In this document: positions 12,594-23,997 of the stretch, in pieces | How positions within the stretch are numbered: the stretch's first letter is position 1 | How the letters are laid out: each line of letters opens with the position of its first letter | Assembly: GCA_016584495.1 (NCBI GenBank) | Contig: WAID01000009.1 | Span: forward strand, 4,154,001-4,218,000 | Length of the DNA stretch: 64,000 nucleotides | Reading direction: 5' to 3' | DNA from: Celoporthe dispersa | Lineage: Eukaryota; Ascomycota; Sordariomycetes; Diaporthales; Cryphonectriaceae | Position numbers and translations under genes: made by a program | Notes under the pieces: model-generated | What the model saw: only the letters and a program-made list of their open reading frames with translations | What the model was told of the DNA's origin: nothing | The model's database searches: none

Positions 12594-13102
12594 ACCGCGC
12601 CATCCGCCTCCTTCTCCTCCGTCGTCACCGTGAACACGAGCTGGTGGTCCCTCGGCGACCCGCCATCCGCCGCCGGCACCACCTCCTTCAGCTTCCACCC
12701 CCACCGGACCCAGCCCTCCGGCACGCTGGCGGCCAGCAGCTCCCGCAGCGCCGACCTGTCGATCTCGGGCCTCCGCCCACCGAGGTGATCCCCCGCCCCC
12801 TCGGGCGACTCGGTCGGCTTAATGTGCATGTACACCTTCAGGTCCCTGTCCGTGATCTTGAGCGACTCGCCGTCGTACCGCGCCTGCTTGAGGAACTCGC
12901 CCGTCAGCCCTGCCTCCTCGAGCGCCGCGAGCCCTGTCGCCGTGTGCAGGTCAAGGGTTCCGCCCTGTGGGCGGTAGTTGGGCGACACGTCGGCCTCGAA
13001 GATGGTGATGGTCGCGGAAGGGGGGCATTTCAGGTGGAGGAGGCGGGCGAGGGTGCAGCCTACGGGACCGGCGCCGACGATGGCTATATTTGGGAAGGAC
13101 AT
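11729..13102 (-). CDS. FAD-dependent (group A type) monooxygenase
   Basis: Single-component flavoprotein monooxygenase of the PHBH/TetX-like fold; it would hydroxylate a small aromatic or polyketide-like substrate with NAD(P)H and O2. Residues ~4-20 carry the Rossmann motif IAIVGAGPVGCTLARLL; the NAD(P)H/FAD region reads DLIVGAEGGWSKVR; the second FAD motif TLVGDAAHLMTPFAGEGVN is intact but lies in a shifted frame. Two compensating single-base changes bracket it: a C run at 12180-12183 one base long and a C run at 11963-11965 one base short. Corrected length is about 457 aa, usual for the family. The start is the ATG immediately before the Rossmann strand. A hydrophobic C-terminus (LLKPLVGVLAAGYGYYMARH) could be a membrane tail. 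No biosynthetic cluster surrounds it, so the substrate is unknown. Confidence 0.88.
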
Positions 13103-13121
13103 GATGGCGGTGATGATAGTG

Positions 13122-13122
<1 letters not shown>

Positions 13123-13166
<44 letters not shown>
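13123..13166. repeat. TG/CA microsatellite in the monooxygenase leader
   Basis: Twenty-two TG units (CA on the sense strand) begin about 20 bp upstream of the monooxygenase start codon, then continue imperfectly to 13176. Confidence 0.95.
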
Positions 13167-13173
<7 letters not shown>

Positions 13174-13196
13174 GTGTGAAGAGATGCGAGAAGAGG

Positions 13197-13222
13197 GAGA
13201 GAGAGAGAGAGAGAGAGAGAGA
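13197..13222. repeat. GA/TC microsatellite in the monooxygenase leader
   Basis: Thirteen GA units (TC on the sense strand) lie between the putative TATA element and the start codon of the monooxygenase, next to the TG array. Confidence 0.9.
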
Positions 13223-13315
13223 TAAGTAATGTGGATAGTTTAGTATGTGGAACAATAATTAAAATGGATTTGTTTTGTTCCTTTGAAGAATGATGGTTTG
13301 GTGGGCTGGTCGTCC

Positions 13316-13324
13316 TTATTTATA
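13316..13324 (-). promoter_or_regulatory. Candidate TATA element of the monooxygenase gene
   Basis: The minus strand reads TATAAATAA about 215 nt upstream of the start codon. The CA and TC microsatellites would then lie in the transcribed leader. Assignment rests on motif and distance only. Confidence 0.4.
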
Positions 13325-15023
13325 CACGGAGCAGGGCTGCAAACAGGTTGACGGCAGACGTCTCTCGGCACACATGCAAATGTTCAAGAGCTGGACGCGG
13401 ATCGCCCGTGGATTGTCCGAAGAGTAGACACCACACTGCCAAACACTCCGCCCGGGACCGGATGTTTGGATAGATGGGTGCATATTGATCTCGTGGGTGT
13501 CGCTGTGGTAAGATGTAGCCGGGCTTCAGCGCCACAGCCTTCACCACGTCTCAGCCGGACAGGCGTTGAGGTTCTGACCACCAGAGGACCCACCACGCAC
13601 ACGGACTTTTCAAACAATGTCCTGAAGGCGAAGGCAGAGAGACATCTATTGAGAGGTCCCAGGCATCCATTTGAGTAGAAAGAACCAGAGGCTGAACTTG
13701 GGGGCGGTGTTCCGGGTACCGTAGAGATGTCCGCTCCGGGTGTTAAGCGTACCAAGAAAAACCCCGGCCAGCTCGCTTAGGTCCTCGTTATCGCTTACAG
13801 AAAAGCGCGATTTCGCGGTTTACTTTGCCCGTGTATAGTGAGTGATAATGCTTATCCTCGAAAACATTTGCTGGTACACATGTGCCACCTTTCCTTTATT
13901 TTTTTTTTGTTTTGTTTCTTCTCCTTCTTTTTCTCTCTCTCTCTCTGACAGGAGATGGAGTGAGGTAATTTCAAAAGAGGTAGCACTGGAGTTGGGCTGG
14001 TGAGAACAACCATCGGGTCGAGGATGGTCATATTATGTGCAGCACTTGTGCCAAACGGATAATGCGGAGCACACTGCGGTTGCCAGCGGGCAGTTCCAAC
14101 CTGATTATTAGGTCAGGAAAATGAAACACCCAGGTTTCAGTGGGTAATAATAAATTATAGAATCCAGTAGAGCGCATAGTCTCTCGAGGACTATTTCGGT
14201 GGTGCAAGAGATGCGTGCTGGTCTCCTAAATAAGCAGTGGGAACGAACGTACTGCGGAGTCCAGGGCACCCAACCAGAGTTCGAGCGTGTGCAGGCTGCA
14301 TGCCTATTTGGGTAACCAATACCGCAACATGGCCCAGGGGTCGGTGTGGCCCCACCACTACGAGTATGGCACGTACAGTACGGTACAAAGCCATATTCGA
14401 CCAACCAAGGATCAGATCCCATGTACTGGTCTACTGGAGATATCTTCATTGCGGCAGTGCTCGTATCTACCCAGGATTCATTCCACCCTTTGATAGGCTC
14501 CCATACTCTGTAAACGGGAACGAGGTGCCTGAAACGATAGTACATACCCCTAGCACTGCCCCTGTCAGCGCACCCTCTTTGTCCCGTTGTCCTTTCTTAT
14601 CCTCTGTTCGTCTTCACGCTGCAGGTAGATCGAGACTAAATTATAATGTGTTTACGACGCCATTACAAAATATAAAGTCAACATTATATGAGGAGAGATA
14701 TACGACAGACGAAATCGATCCCTGGTTCCCGAGTTGATCTTCAGGCGAGAGGGGGAAAAAGAAAGAAAAGATCAAAGGGTAATCACTCTAGAAATGTGAC
14801 TATATATTCAAAAGAGTAATATTGCTTCTAATAGGCGAAGAAAACAAGACCTAATTCCTGGATATTATGAACCTCCTGCCTTAAAATGACTCCTTGAAAA
14901 AATAAATCGGCACAAATTCATGCATATACTAACTGACGTCCCTTGCCCAACCACGCAGCGCAAATCCCTTTTGAGGCCTACCAATTTAATCAAGACATCC
15001 CTTCACTGGTGTATTCTTGTAAA

Positions 15024-15957
15024 TCAGATGGAGGTGTGCCGCCGGGAACGTGTGTCTTGTAGCCCAGTGCGCGCTTTCTCACCGTCTTCCTCGTTGGGCA
15101 CAGGCACAAGGAACCCCGAGGCCAGACATATAGTCACGGCCAAGATCTCCATGAGTATACCCATACAGAGATAGAGAGTGTTGCTCCCGTACAGAGAGGT
15201 GTACTTGGCCTCGCCCGTGAGATCCCCGAGGGCCCCGTAGAGCAGACGCACAAAGACAAACGGGCAGGCCAGCCCGACGGTGGCGAGGATGCGCACCTCG
15301 GTCCCCAAGGTGACCCGCTTGGCCGGGTGGCGGGCGACGTCGAAGGTCACGTAGAGGAAGCCGACGACCATGAGGCCGTAGCCGGCGAGGAAGAGGGATA
15401 GGGCTGCCTTCATGAGGGCGTTGATGTGGACATCGTCGGTGGTGGCGGCGTCTTCGAGAGCGCTGTTCGTGCCGATGATGCCGATTATGAGGCCGGTGAG
15501 GGAGAGGAGGGAGATGATGAGGAAGGACCTTCGGGGGATGGTGTGGGTGGTTCTGTTCCTAATTGTTTGAAATGCTTTCGCGTCAGGGTGGGTTTCGAGA
15601 AGGAAAAAGAAGAAGGAAAAACAAAAACAAGTCATAAAGATATGGAAATCCTCCAGGAGAGTGTTCTTGATGGACTTACACCCGGCCAACCAAGGCGACG
15701 AGGGTCAGCATCAGAGGAGCGAGGCCCATCAGCTCGCAGACAATGACGGCGACATAGATGTTGAGTGATGGGTGCGACAGGGAGATGAAGTAGGAGACGT
15801 CGCCAGCGACTCGAAGTGCAGAGAGGGTGGCGATGAAGCGCCATGTGCCAGCCTGTTTCATGCCATGATGGAAGCAGAGGAACACGGCCAGGACGAGCGA
15901 GGGCACGAAAAAGACGAACTGGAGGATTGTGATGCCGGTACGGTATGATACGGCCAT
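15024..15957 (-). CDS. Multi-spanning membrane protein (DUF7702-like)
   Basis: Fungal integral membrane protein of unknown function, resembling the DUF7702 family. Exons 15957..15680 and 15558..15024, with intron 15559-15679 (GTAAGT donor, CTGAC branch site, TTAG acceptor) restoring the frame; 270 aa. About seven hydrophobic helices are visible, starting with GITILQFVFFVPSLVLAVFLC, then ISLSHPSLNIYVAVIVCE, LMLTLVALV, FLIISLLSLTGLIIGIIG, LSLFLAGYGLMVVGFLYV, ILATVGLACPFVFVRLLYG and LYLCMGILMEILAVTIC. The C-terminal tail is charged and cytosol-like (NEEDGEKARTGLQ). Topology resembles a small seven-helix receptor-like protein, but no retinal or G-protein motif is seen. The start is the ATG just before helix 1. 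No frame breaks. Confidence 0.75.
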
Positions 15958-17246
15958 GTTTAAGGAAGCTTGGTGGACGGTGTATTCTCACAATGGGTGA
16001 CCCTTTGTTGAGAATCAGAACGAAAAGTCGAGGCTGCCACGTCGAATATAAATAATTACTTTACTGATTGATAGAGAGCTGCTGCACACTGCATACCGTA
16101 TTGGGACTAGCGATGAGACCGCACACACCCTTGCAGCCAACGCCCTCCAAGGGGAAACGGTTGGTGAGATGTCCGTGATCTTCTGCGGGACTTGCTTACT
16201 GTAAGCATGACAGGGTATGCACGAAATAATGTGGATAAAACAGCCGAGAAGAGATGAATGTGGAAGGTGAGAGTACATGCGTAGAGACCTGGCACGGCAA
16301 TCCGCCAAAGCACACTAAAATAACAGCAGTCCAGTGTTCTCGGAACGTTAATAGTGAGGCTGAGCAGTTGTTCGAGAGTAGAAAAATGGCATAATAGTTT
16401 CAGTTGGTCAATATTATAAAGAAGAAAGAGTGGGATTCTGTTTATTCTTATTGAAAGTCAAACATATAATTTTGTATATAAGTCATATTATAGTATGCAT
16501 AATAGGATGTTTTAGATAGCATTTTTGCTTAAACAGTGCTAGGTGTGGAAGAGAGTATTATATGATAGCTTCTACTTTCTTTCCTAAGTCAGCCCCCTTC
16601 CTACACTTCCCACCTCCCCTCCCCCCTTTCTCCCTCCCCAATCTCCCCCCAAAAACGAGAAGGAAAACAAAAGACACACTAGTCTCCATACCACTTCTAC
16701 ACCAAGGCTAGCGCGCACAGTATTTGTATCCCAGATGACTAGAAAGATCGCCTTTAACATTAAGGTCGTCTTCGGCCATGTAGCGTCCAAGGTAGTGAGC
16801 TACAGACACATGCCGGTTCGAACTAAAACACAACCATGCATATCCTATGATCAAGTTAGGGCCCTAGGACTGGATTCGACCTCGACCATCTCCTCCTGGC
16901 TGTCCGGCCGTCAAAGATATGGACGCCGGTGTCGACATCGACACAAGTGGCCCTTAAGACCGTCAAGCATGTGACGGCAGGGGATGTCTTGTCGCTTGGG
17001 GTCCGTCAAACGCGCTATCTCGATTAATTACACGGCCGATGCATTGCCTGACCCCGATGCAGACTTAGAACCGGATGGGGAACAAGGACTGAGTATATAT
17101 AGTTTGAGTAGGTCCCATCATGCGATGTGGTGGTATCTTTCCTTTCCCTAATCTTCCTCCTACACCTGGCCTACCCACCATAGGCGTTGTAAAAATCTAT
17201 TCATTTGTAAACTTGTCTCCTCCTTTTCCTCCTGTGAGCAGCCATC
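15958..17246. other. Divergent spacer, partly AT-rich
   Basis: Bidirectional upstream region for the membrane protein (-) and the secreted protein (+). An ATATAAATA element near 16046-16054 lies about 90 bp upstream of the membrane protein start. 16320-16570 is AT-rich and gene-free. A C-rich tract lies at about 16595-16650. No gene is supported. Confidence 0.5.
17094..17102 (+). promoter_or_regulatory. Candidate TATA box of the secreted-protein gene
   Basis: TATATATAG, about 145 nt upstream of the start codon of the small secreted protein and correctly oriented. A pyrimidine-rich stretch (17130-17240) lies between it and the ATG, as is common in fungal leaders. Confidence 0.5.
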
Positions 17247-18157
17247 ATGTGGTTCACCAGAATCCTCCTCGCCCTATCTAGCGCACTCTTCGTGTTGTCT
17301 GTGAGTTCCTCGACCTTATTTTACTCCTCCATTGCTCGACAAGATCCATTGTCTTTTCTTTCTCTGACAATCTCTCCCTCGTGCTCTCTTCCAGGCCCCA
17401 GCCCCAGCGTTAGAGGACGGAATGGGCGTCGAACAGCTGTCGCCTCTGAACACCACGGTATTAACCTCTATGGGGACGGCGGGGAACCTGTCGTCGCTTG
17501 CCTCGCGCTCTCTGGTGCTCGACTGCGAGAAATACCCGAGCATGCGAACTGACCCGCGGTGGCACCCGGAGACTCTGGACAAGCTTAAATGCGAGTACTG
17601 CTTGGGACTGACCAGGGGCTGCGGAGCGATGTCCCACTGGTAAGGACATAAGAGCACTTTTTTATTCTCGTCTGAAGAGCTTGTCGCATTTCCTTTTCTA
17701 TCTTTGATCTCATGACCTCTGAGGGTAAAACTGCATTTCGTGGCATATTTGGGTGACCATGAACATCATATTGCAGAGTCAATACTGTATTGAGATCCTC
17801 GCTTCTACTTCCCTCGCAGACTTCACCACCCAAAAATGAACCAAAGAGCCTGACAGCCCACTCCTCTACAGGAAAGTAGTACTCCCCAACGACCACCTCT
17901 TGGACGAGCACTTCTGGAAGCACAAGAATCCCTCGCTGCGGAAACAGGCCTGCGGCCGCTCCTTTTGGCTCAAGAACTGGGCCACGGGCAAGCACGGCGG
18001 CAAGTGCCATATGGACGACCAGGGAACGGCCAGCATTACATTCAAGACGTTTGCGACCTCGCCGATCCAGGATGTCGCGGCTGTCGAGATTGCGGTGCGG
18101 CTAGCGACGTGCAACTGGATACAGCCCCAGTGCAAGATGATGAAGGGTGCTCCGTAG
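17247..18157 (+). CDS. Small secreted cysteine-rich protein (effector-like candidate)
   Basis: Three exons, 17247..17300, 17395..17639 and 17872..18157, joined through GTGAGT/CAG and GTAAGG/CAG introns, give 194 aa without frame breaks. Residues 1-18 (MWFTRILLALSSALFVLS) form a signal peptide, with a likely cleavage site close to the first intron before APAPAL. The mature part has eight cysteines, in the contexts LDCEKYP, LKCEYC, RGCGAM, QACGRS, GKCHMD, ATCNW and PQCKMM, an even number compatible with four disulphides. It is rich in Trp, His and Lys and has an NTT glycosylation site. No catalytic motif or known fold is recognised. The size, secretion signal and cysteine pattern fit the operational definition of an effector candidate or secreted antimicrobial; function is unknown. 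Confidence 0.8.
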
Positions 18158-18799
18158 GGAGAGGCTGGAGACTTCACTGGGCGCGGGCTAGTCAATAGAT
18201 ATTGAGGGTCTTTGATACTTATTCCAGAACACACATACGTAGAGATAGCCCAATGAACTTTACTGCAGGGATTTCTGTGCACGGAGCCCACAAAAGTCTC
18301 TCTCAATCATTATCAGAAGCCCATCTCATCCACGAACCACAAGCCACAGTAAGGGTCAGGGAAATAGTTGAAGAGAGGAAGCGGGGCAGAGAGCGGTCCA
18401 ATTCCTTTCACATCTCTAATAAGTCTTTTTCTCTTCAAGGTTTTCAGGCGAGTCTTCGGCACGACAAATACTCCGCTGCACTGGACAACCCTGATTCACC
18501 CAGTCCCAGTCCTGTCTCTTGTTCTCGGTATGGTTCAAGAGGGCCTCGTGAGCTGTGATGGTGCTGGACTGGAGGAAACATACAAACGCCGAACCGATAG
18601 CATCAAACTCACAAGCGACCTCTCCACTCTCGCGACAGGAGATACTATGAACCTCCCTAAGAACAAGACAGAAAAGGAAAGGGTGTGGGGGTAGAGCCTA
18701 TACTCGGTGGCCAGTGCTCCGGTCTTGGCTGCTGGGAGTAATCATCTTTGTGGTGCTGCTCTGTGGTGGTGCTTGTGGCACTCGTTCATTATCGTTGGC
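18158..18799. other. Convergent spacer
   Basis: Holds the 3' ends of the secreted-protein gene (+) and the Zn2Cys6 regulator (-). Open frames here lack recognisable features; nothing else is seen. Confidence 0.5.
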
Positions 18800-20969
18800 C
18801 TATGGTTTGTCCATCGCATCCTCAAAGTCAGGAACCAGGAACTCACCCATCGGTCGCACGGCAGCGGTGACCAAACGAGCAGGTTGTTTCTCCAGCGCAT
18901 CGGCAAAATAACCCGCCTTCTGGATCCCCGTCGCAGAGCGGATAGCACGCAGGCGGTCCACAGCCCAAGCGCGTGTCTCGGCCGTGTTGGTCGGGAGACA
19001 ACCAGCAAGAAACAGATACCAGAGCAGGAAATAAGCCCCCGAGGCCGGGACAAGACGCGGCATGTCGGCCGAGCTGCAGTCGAGATGGTAATGCGACGAC
19101 GGCCCAGTGGCGGCAGCAGCAGCAGCAGCATCGTCACCGTGGCGCACGAAACCCAGCATCTGCGGCACGGAGGCGAGGATGCCGTCGCGCATCTCGGCAG
19201 TCGTGTCAGACGCCCTCTGCAGCAGGGCCGTGTAGGCGCCACCTGGGCCCAGCAGCTCGTGCGGCGCCCAGGCGAGCCCCTCGCGCAGGAGCAGGGCGTA
19301 GGTGGCCTGGTGGAGGATGATGCGGCACGCGCGTATGCCATCCCAGATCTTGGCGACCCAGGTGTTGTAGTAGATGTGGTAGACGCTGCGGTACACGGTG
19401 CGCGGGCTGGCTGCCGGGTCGTGGACTGTCTTGAAGCGCCAGCGGGGGCATGTTGGCGATCAGGGTCTCGAGGCGGCGGTCGAGCTCGGCAGCGCGGGAG
19501 AGGAGCGTCTCCCACTCTGCCGGCAGGAAGGGTGCCTCGTGGTCCGGGTTCACGCGGTGGTACAGCTCCATCACCTCGACATGCGCCGTGGCCAGGGCCC
19601 AGGACGGGGAGACGGGGCTAGCAGCACTCCTCCTTTCCATCTCGAGGCGCAGGAGGCGCAGGCGTGGGGGCACAGGGTGGCCGTGGCGGGAGCAGAGGGT
19701 CAGGACGTGGCTGATGCCCTCGCCAAAGATGCGCAGGCCCAGCGTGGTGCGGAACTGGGCCGTGCCGCGGTGCACGAGGAGGCTGGCCGCGCCGTTGATG
19801 TGGTGGCCCCACGCCTCGAGGGACGCGCTGCCGGCACAGGTGATGGTCTCGAACAGGCCCAGCACCAGGACCGCGAAGAGGGTGCTGTCCCTGCTGGCCG
19901 CGAGGGGGTCCGCGAGGGCCTTGTTCACGCTCTCGATGGCATCTGCGTAGCTGGCGCGTGCCCTTGTCATGATGGCCTGGGTCCCTGTTGTGCCGGCGAG
20001 CCCGGCCAGGGCAGCGGCGCAGATGGACAGGCGGGCCGTCTCTGTGTCGCCCAGCGGGTCGGAGAGGATGTCTAGGGTGTAGTTGAGGAAGCCGGGACAG
20101 GGCCCGGAGTCCTGGACCACGTAGTTGGATAGGAAGTAGCTGACTGCCAGGTCGCGGAGGCTCTCGGAGGGTGCTGCTGGAGCGAGCAGCATCGATACGG
20201 CCTGGGACTCCCGGTAGTCGTGACTCCATGACGGAGGCTGGTGGTCAGGGAAGGAGGAGGAAGATGGCAGAGGAGACGGGCTGTGGCGGCGGACGACGAT
20301 ATCCACGAGCTGATGATTCTTGGCTCTTTCCTCCAACCCATCGCCATCGTCCTGGCGCGAGGCCCTCTCGACGTCATGGTCGTCGTGAGGCTCCTCCGCC
20401 GGACTGCTGCTGGCCTCGTGACCAGCCGATGCAGCCGAGGCATGTGAGCCGACCAGCGGCGACGACGACCGAGTCCTGAGAGGAGACTGTGTGGACGTGG
20501 ACGCCGACGAGCTCTTGTCCGAGGCTACAACCACCTTGGGCTGTCGCCTCAGGGTACGAACACGGTCAATGACGCGCGTCGTCTCGTTGCGGATGATGAT
20601 GCTGGAGGCATCGTGATACCCAGGACACGTCTGACCTGACCGGCGACCTGCAGCAGGACATGCACCTTGTCAGTTCTGTCTGGCCCGGAGGAGGAGGAAG
20701 AAGAAGAAGAAGAAGAGATCTAGATGGTAGTAGAGGCCTCAATGCTCTCCATGATGACGCACACTGCCCACATGCCGGAACGGCCCTGTCGCACTGAAAA
20801 CAGCAGGTAACGACTATGTTAGTTTCGGTTTCTTCTGACCTCGGGCGTCTCGACAAGAGTATGTACATTGTGCGGTAGTCATCACGCCGACGAGGGACAA
20901 AGTACACACCCGCTTCTTCTTGGCGCGGCAGAGACCGCAGTTTGCAGACGGGCGCCCGCAGTAGACCAT
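18800..20969 (-). CDS. Zn2Cys6 fungal transcription factor
   Basis: Binuclear zinc-cluster regulator. Exons 20969..20910, 20793..20763 and 20647..18800. The zinc cluster is cut by both introns: exon 1 gives MVYCGRPSANCGLCRAKKKR, the 31-nt exon 2 gives CDRAVPACGQ and exon 3 opens RRSGQTCPGYHD, restoring the six-cysteine pattern C-x2-C-x6-C-x6-C-x2-C-x6-C. A basic linker (RVIDRVRTLRRQPKVVV) follows, then a Ser-rich region and an alpha-helical fungal-specific regulatory domain (~residues 150-640) with typical segments such as ALVHRGTAQFRT-like repeats and LFETITCAGSASLEAWGHH. One extra base in the G run 19444-19448 shifts the frame; after it the protein resumes RWRFKTVHDPAASPRTVYRS and ends DFEDAMDKP (corrected ~645 aa). 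It is divergent from a FAD oxidoreductase gene, a possible target. Confidence 0.9.
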
Positions 20970-21971
20970 GGTTTTCACCTGCGGTGTAGGTTTGGTGTCC
21001 CTGGCGAGAACGTGACTATCGTCTCAATGGATCACCACTGGGGACTGATCTGATGTGAGGAGGGTGGCGCAGCTTACTCCTTACGTACCCAGGTTTACTA
21101 TGGTACGGATTCGTCTAGCTTGTGCCTTTGAGCAGTCGGTGTGGGAGCGACTGGGCCGAACTGCCGACCAGCCCGCCCTTGGATGTCTACATACGAGTGG
21201 GATTCTCGTTGTGATGATTTATGTGCATGCAGGACGTACAGAAGAGCCGAGTGGTCTTGTGACGTCTTGTTCAGGAACACATGTTCTTTCCTGTTCTAGG
21301 AGGTCCATCGCCTAGATAAACTGTATGTATACTTTATCTATAGTAGGACCTGTCTCAGTCTACAGCCCTCTTCATGTTGGAGCAAGCGCCCGGGGAAATT
21401 TCCCTCGAAATCCAAAAAGAATTTTGTAGTTTGTAGAAACACGATTGATTCCGTGGAAAATATTCTTGTTGTAGACATAGACCGTCTTTTTTTCCTTTTG
21501 TCCTTCCTTTTTTTCTTCTCCTCTTTCATAAATCCCACCCACCTGCAGCGTCTCACGGCTAGCGGCAACGTCGTATTCAATGTGGAAAGCATGGTTTGTT
21601 CTGGACAAGTACATACTGCCTCAACAGCGGTCTCTCCCCTCCAGCTTTTCCTCCTCTTCTTATCTCTCCCTGCCTATCTTTCCTCTTAGTCGGCACGAAG
21701 ACGAGATTTCCAGTTTTTTTCCTCAAAAAAGAAAAGAAAAAATAGAAAAAGAAAAAGAAGGAGGAAACACACAATAGAACCCCAGCAGGAACATTACTGG
21801 CAGGCTGCTGTGGCGGCTTGACTTTTGGCTTATCGCCCTACGGGTAACCGGCTGGTATTTGTTTACTGTACATGCTTGACTGTACCTCACATGCCAGGTA
21901 TCCTAGCTCTGTCTCATACTCTTCTCACCACCCTCCACCCATCCTCACCCTCACCTCCCCAATCCCCCACA
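20970..21971. other. Divergent promoter region between regulator and FAD oxidoreductase
   Basis: About 1 kb shared upstream region. T-rich and A-rich tracts lie around 21485-21530 and 21715-21770, and a C/A-rich stretch directly precedes the oxidoreductase ATG. Zn2Cys6 proteins usually bind spaced CGG half-sites; I did not map a convincing pair. No gene is supported here. Confidence 0.5.
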
Positions 21972-23449
21972 ATGGACATCCTCACCCGCGTCCTCGCCCT
22001 CATCAAGCTGCCCCTCACCATCCTCACCGTCCTCCGCACCCTATACGACGATTATTCCACCCTCCTCACCCGTGCCCGCGCCCCGCCCGGTCTGCCCGTG
22101 CCTAATCCCTCCAGCGCTTTTCTGGCAGGACGCCCCGCCGCACCCGGAGCTGTGTGACGTGCAGTCGTCCCCGGCTGGTCCGCCTGAGACGGCCGATATC
22201 GTGATTATCGGGTCGGGTATTACGGGTGTGGCGGTTGCCAGGACGGTACTGCGGGAGCTAGAGAGGAAGAGGGGCGTGGAGAGGAAGGAGGAGGAGAAGG
22301 AAGAGGAGAAGGAAGAGGAGGCCCTGGATGTCGTGGAGGGAGGAGGGCAACAGCGCCGCAGGGCCTGGGTCCGCGTGCTGGTCCTAGAGGCCCGCCAGCT
22401 CTGCTCAGGCGCCACGGGCCGCAACGGCGGTCACATCAAGGCCTCCCCCCACGAGCTCTTCCACCGCCTCACCCACGACGCCAAGATGCCCAAGGACCGT
22501 GCCGCACGCCTCTGCGCCCTGCAGACCAGCCACGTAGGCATGCTCAGGGAGGTCGTGCGGGACGAGGACCTCGAGGCCGTCTCGGAGTTCAGGGAGGTGA
22601 CGACGGTCGACCTCGCGGTGGACGAGGCGACGGGGGCGAAGATGAAGGCGCAGGCGGACGAGTTTGCACCGTATGCGCCAGAAGGGTACGAGATGAAGGT
22701 TCACTCGGCGGAGGAGGCGAGGCGGGGGTTTGCGGGGTCGGGTCATGTTGTGGGGGCGGTGGAGTATCCGGCCGGGGCGCTCTGGCCGTATCGCTTCGTC
22801 ACGGGGCTGTGGCGGAGGTTGTTGGACCGGTCGGGGCGGGAGGAGCTGGCTATCGAGACGGGCACGGCGGTGACGGGCGTGGAGGTTGTCAGCGGCGAGG
22901 GCAGATTCCCATACGCTGTGTCCACGAGCCGGGGCCGTGTTCGTGCCCGCCATGTCGTGCATGCCACGAACGGATTTGCTGCACAGCTCGTGCCGGGCCT
23001 CCTGGGCAGAGCCACGGGGGTGCTGTGCCATATGACGGCACAGCAGCCGGGCCAGGGCTTCCCGGACCACGACGGGAGGCAGTCGTGGTCTGTCATGTAC
23101 AGCCAAGGGTTTGACTATATCACGCAGAGGCCGAACGTGCCGAGCGGGCGGGGGGAGGAGGGCGAGGGCAGGAGTGGTGGCGGCGGCGAGATCATGCTCG
23201 GGGGCGGGCTCTTCCAGAGCGGCAAGCAGGGCATGGACATGTTCGGGGTGTATGACGACAGCAAGACGGACGCCATGACCCTCATGCACCTGGAGGGCGT
23301 GATGCCGACCGCGTTCAGGTGGGGTGCTGAGGCGCCTGGGAGGAGGCTCATCAAGGCCTGGTCTGGGGTTGTGGGCTTCAGCGCCGACGTGCTGCCTCTC
23401 GTGGGCAGGCTGGACCCGCGGCTCACCAAGAGGCGGGTGACGGCCCAGG

Positions 23450-23485
<36 letters not shown>

Positions 23486-23715
23486 TGAAGCCGGGCGAGT
23501 GGATTGCGGCGTACTTTTGTGGCGACGGGATGGTCTGGTCGTGGCTGTGTGGCACGGCCGTGGGGATCATGCTGGCGGGCACCGAGGACGAGGACCTCCC
23601 CAAGGAGCCTGGTCGGCCTGCTGGCGGGCTGGCGAGCTGGTTCCCGCCGGAGCTGGAGGCGAGCTGGGCGAGGGTGAAGGGGATGGACATTGCTGACTTG
23701 GCTGGGGAGCTGTGA
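21972..23715 (+). CDS. DAO-family FAD-dependent oxidoreductase
   Basis: D-amino-acid-oxidase-fold flavoenzyme, probably oxidising an amine or amino-acid-like substrate. The N-terminus (MDILTRVLALIKLP...) precedes a Rossmann motif, ADIVIIGSGITGVAVARTVL, near residue 75. The FAD-ribose strand comes later (VRVLVLEARQLCSGATGRNGGHIK) because a Lys/Glu- and Gly-rich insert of about 40 residues separates it from the first helix. The C-terminal GEWIAAYFCGDGMVWSWLCG closes the FAD site. A Ser tract from AGC repeats (23451-23484) sits near residue 500. One extra base in the T run 22118-22121 separates the true ATG exon from the rest; corrected length is about 580 aa. Start chosen at 21972 because that frame joins directly through NPSSAF-WQDAP. 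Substrate unknown. Confidence 0.87.
23451..23484. repeat. Coding AGC repeat (polyserine)
   Basis: About eleven AGC units encode a Ser run in the DAO-family oxidoreductase; the protein frame is open through it. Confidence 0.9.
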
Positions 23716-23997
23716 TGAACAGGCGGGAACACGAGCACAAGACGAAGATGAGATCCATGAGATGTAGATCGAAAGGGAAGAAGATGCTACCAAGACGGTA
23801 TCGACTAGATTTGGCCTTGGTAAACATCAGGCAGGATAGATTCTTATCATGAGAGCATCCATAAAGGTAAACTACGCTGGCTATTTTGTCAGTCTCTAGG
23901 AACCCTACACCACCATGTCTCCCTCTCTGACACGCCTGGCCCTTCTCCTCAAGTCTCTCTCTCTCCCCCTCTGTCTCTCCTCTGGGTCGTTCAGATT

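Larger units (their letters stand above)
13103..15023. other. Spacer upstream of the monooxygenase
   Basis: Contains the two leader microsatellites and TATA-like element, then about 1.5 kb where I see no gene. 14600-14920 is comparatively AT-rich. No terminal repeats or transposase-like frames are visible. Confidence 0.5.

Noticed and set aside
16800..16850. GGTTCGAACTA resembling a tRNA B box
   Set aside because: The flanks do not fold into acceptor, D and anticodon stems and the 3' side lacks a pairing acceptor strand.
22405..23793. Long minus-strand open frame opposite the DAO-family gene
   Set aside because: GC-rich antisense shadow; composition is Arg/Pro/His-rich and the plus strand encodes a clear flavoenzyme.
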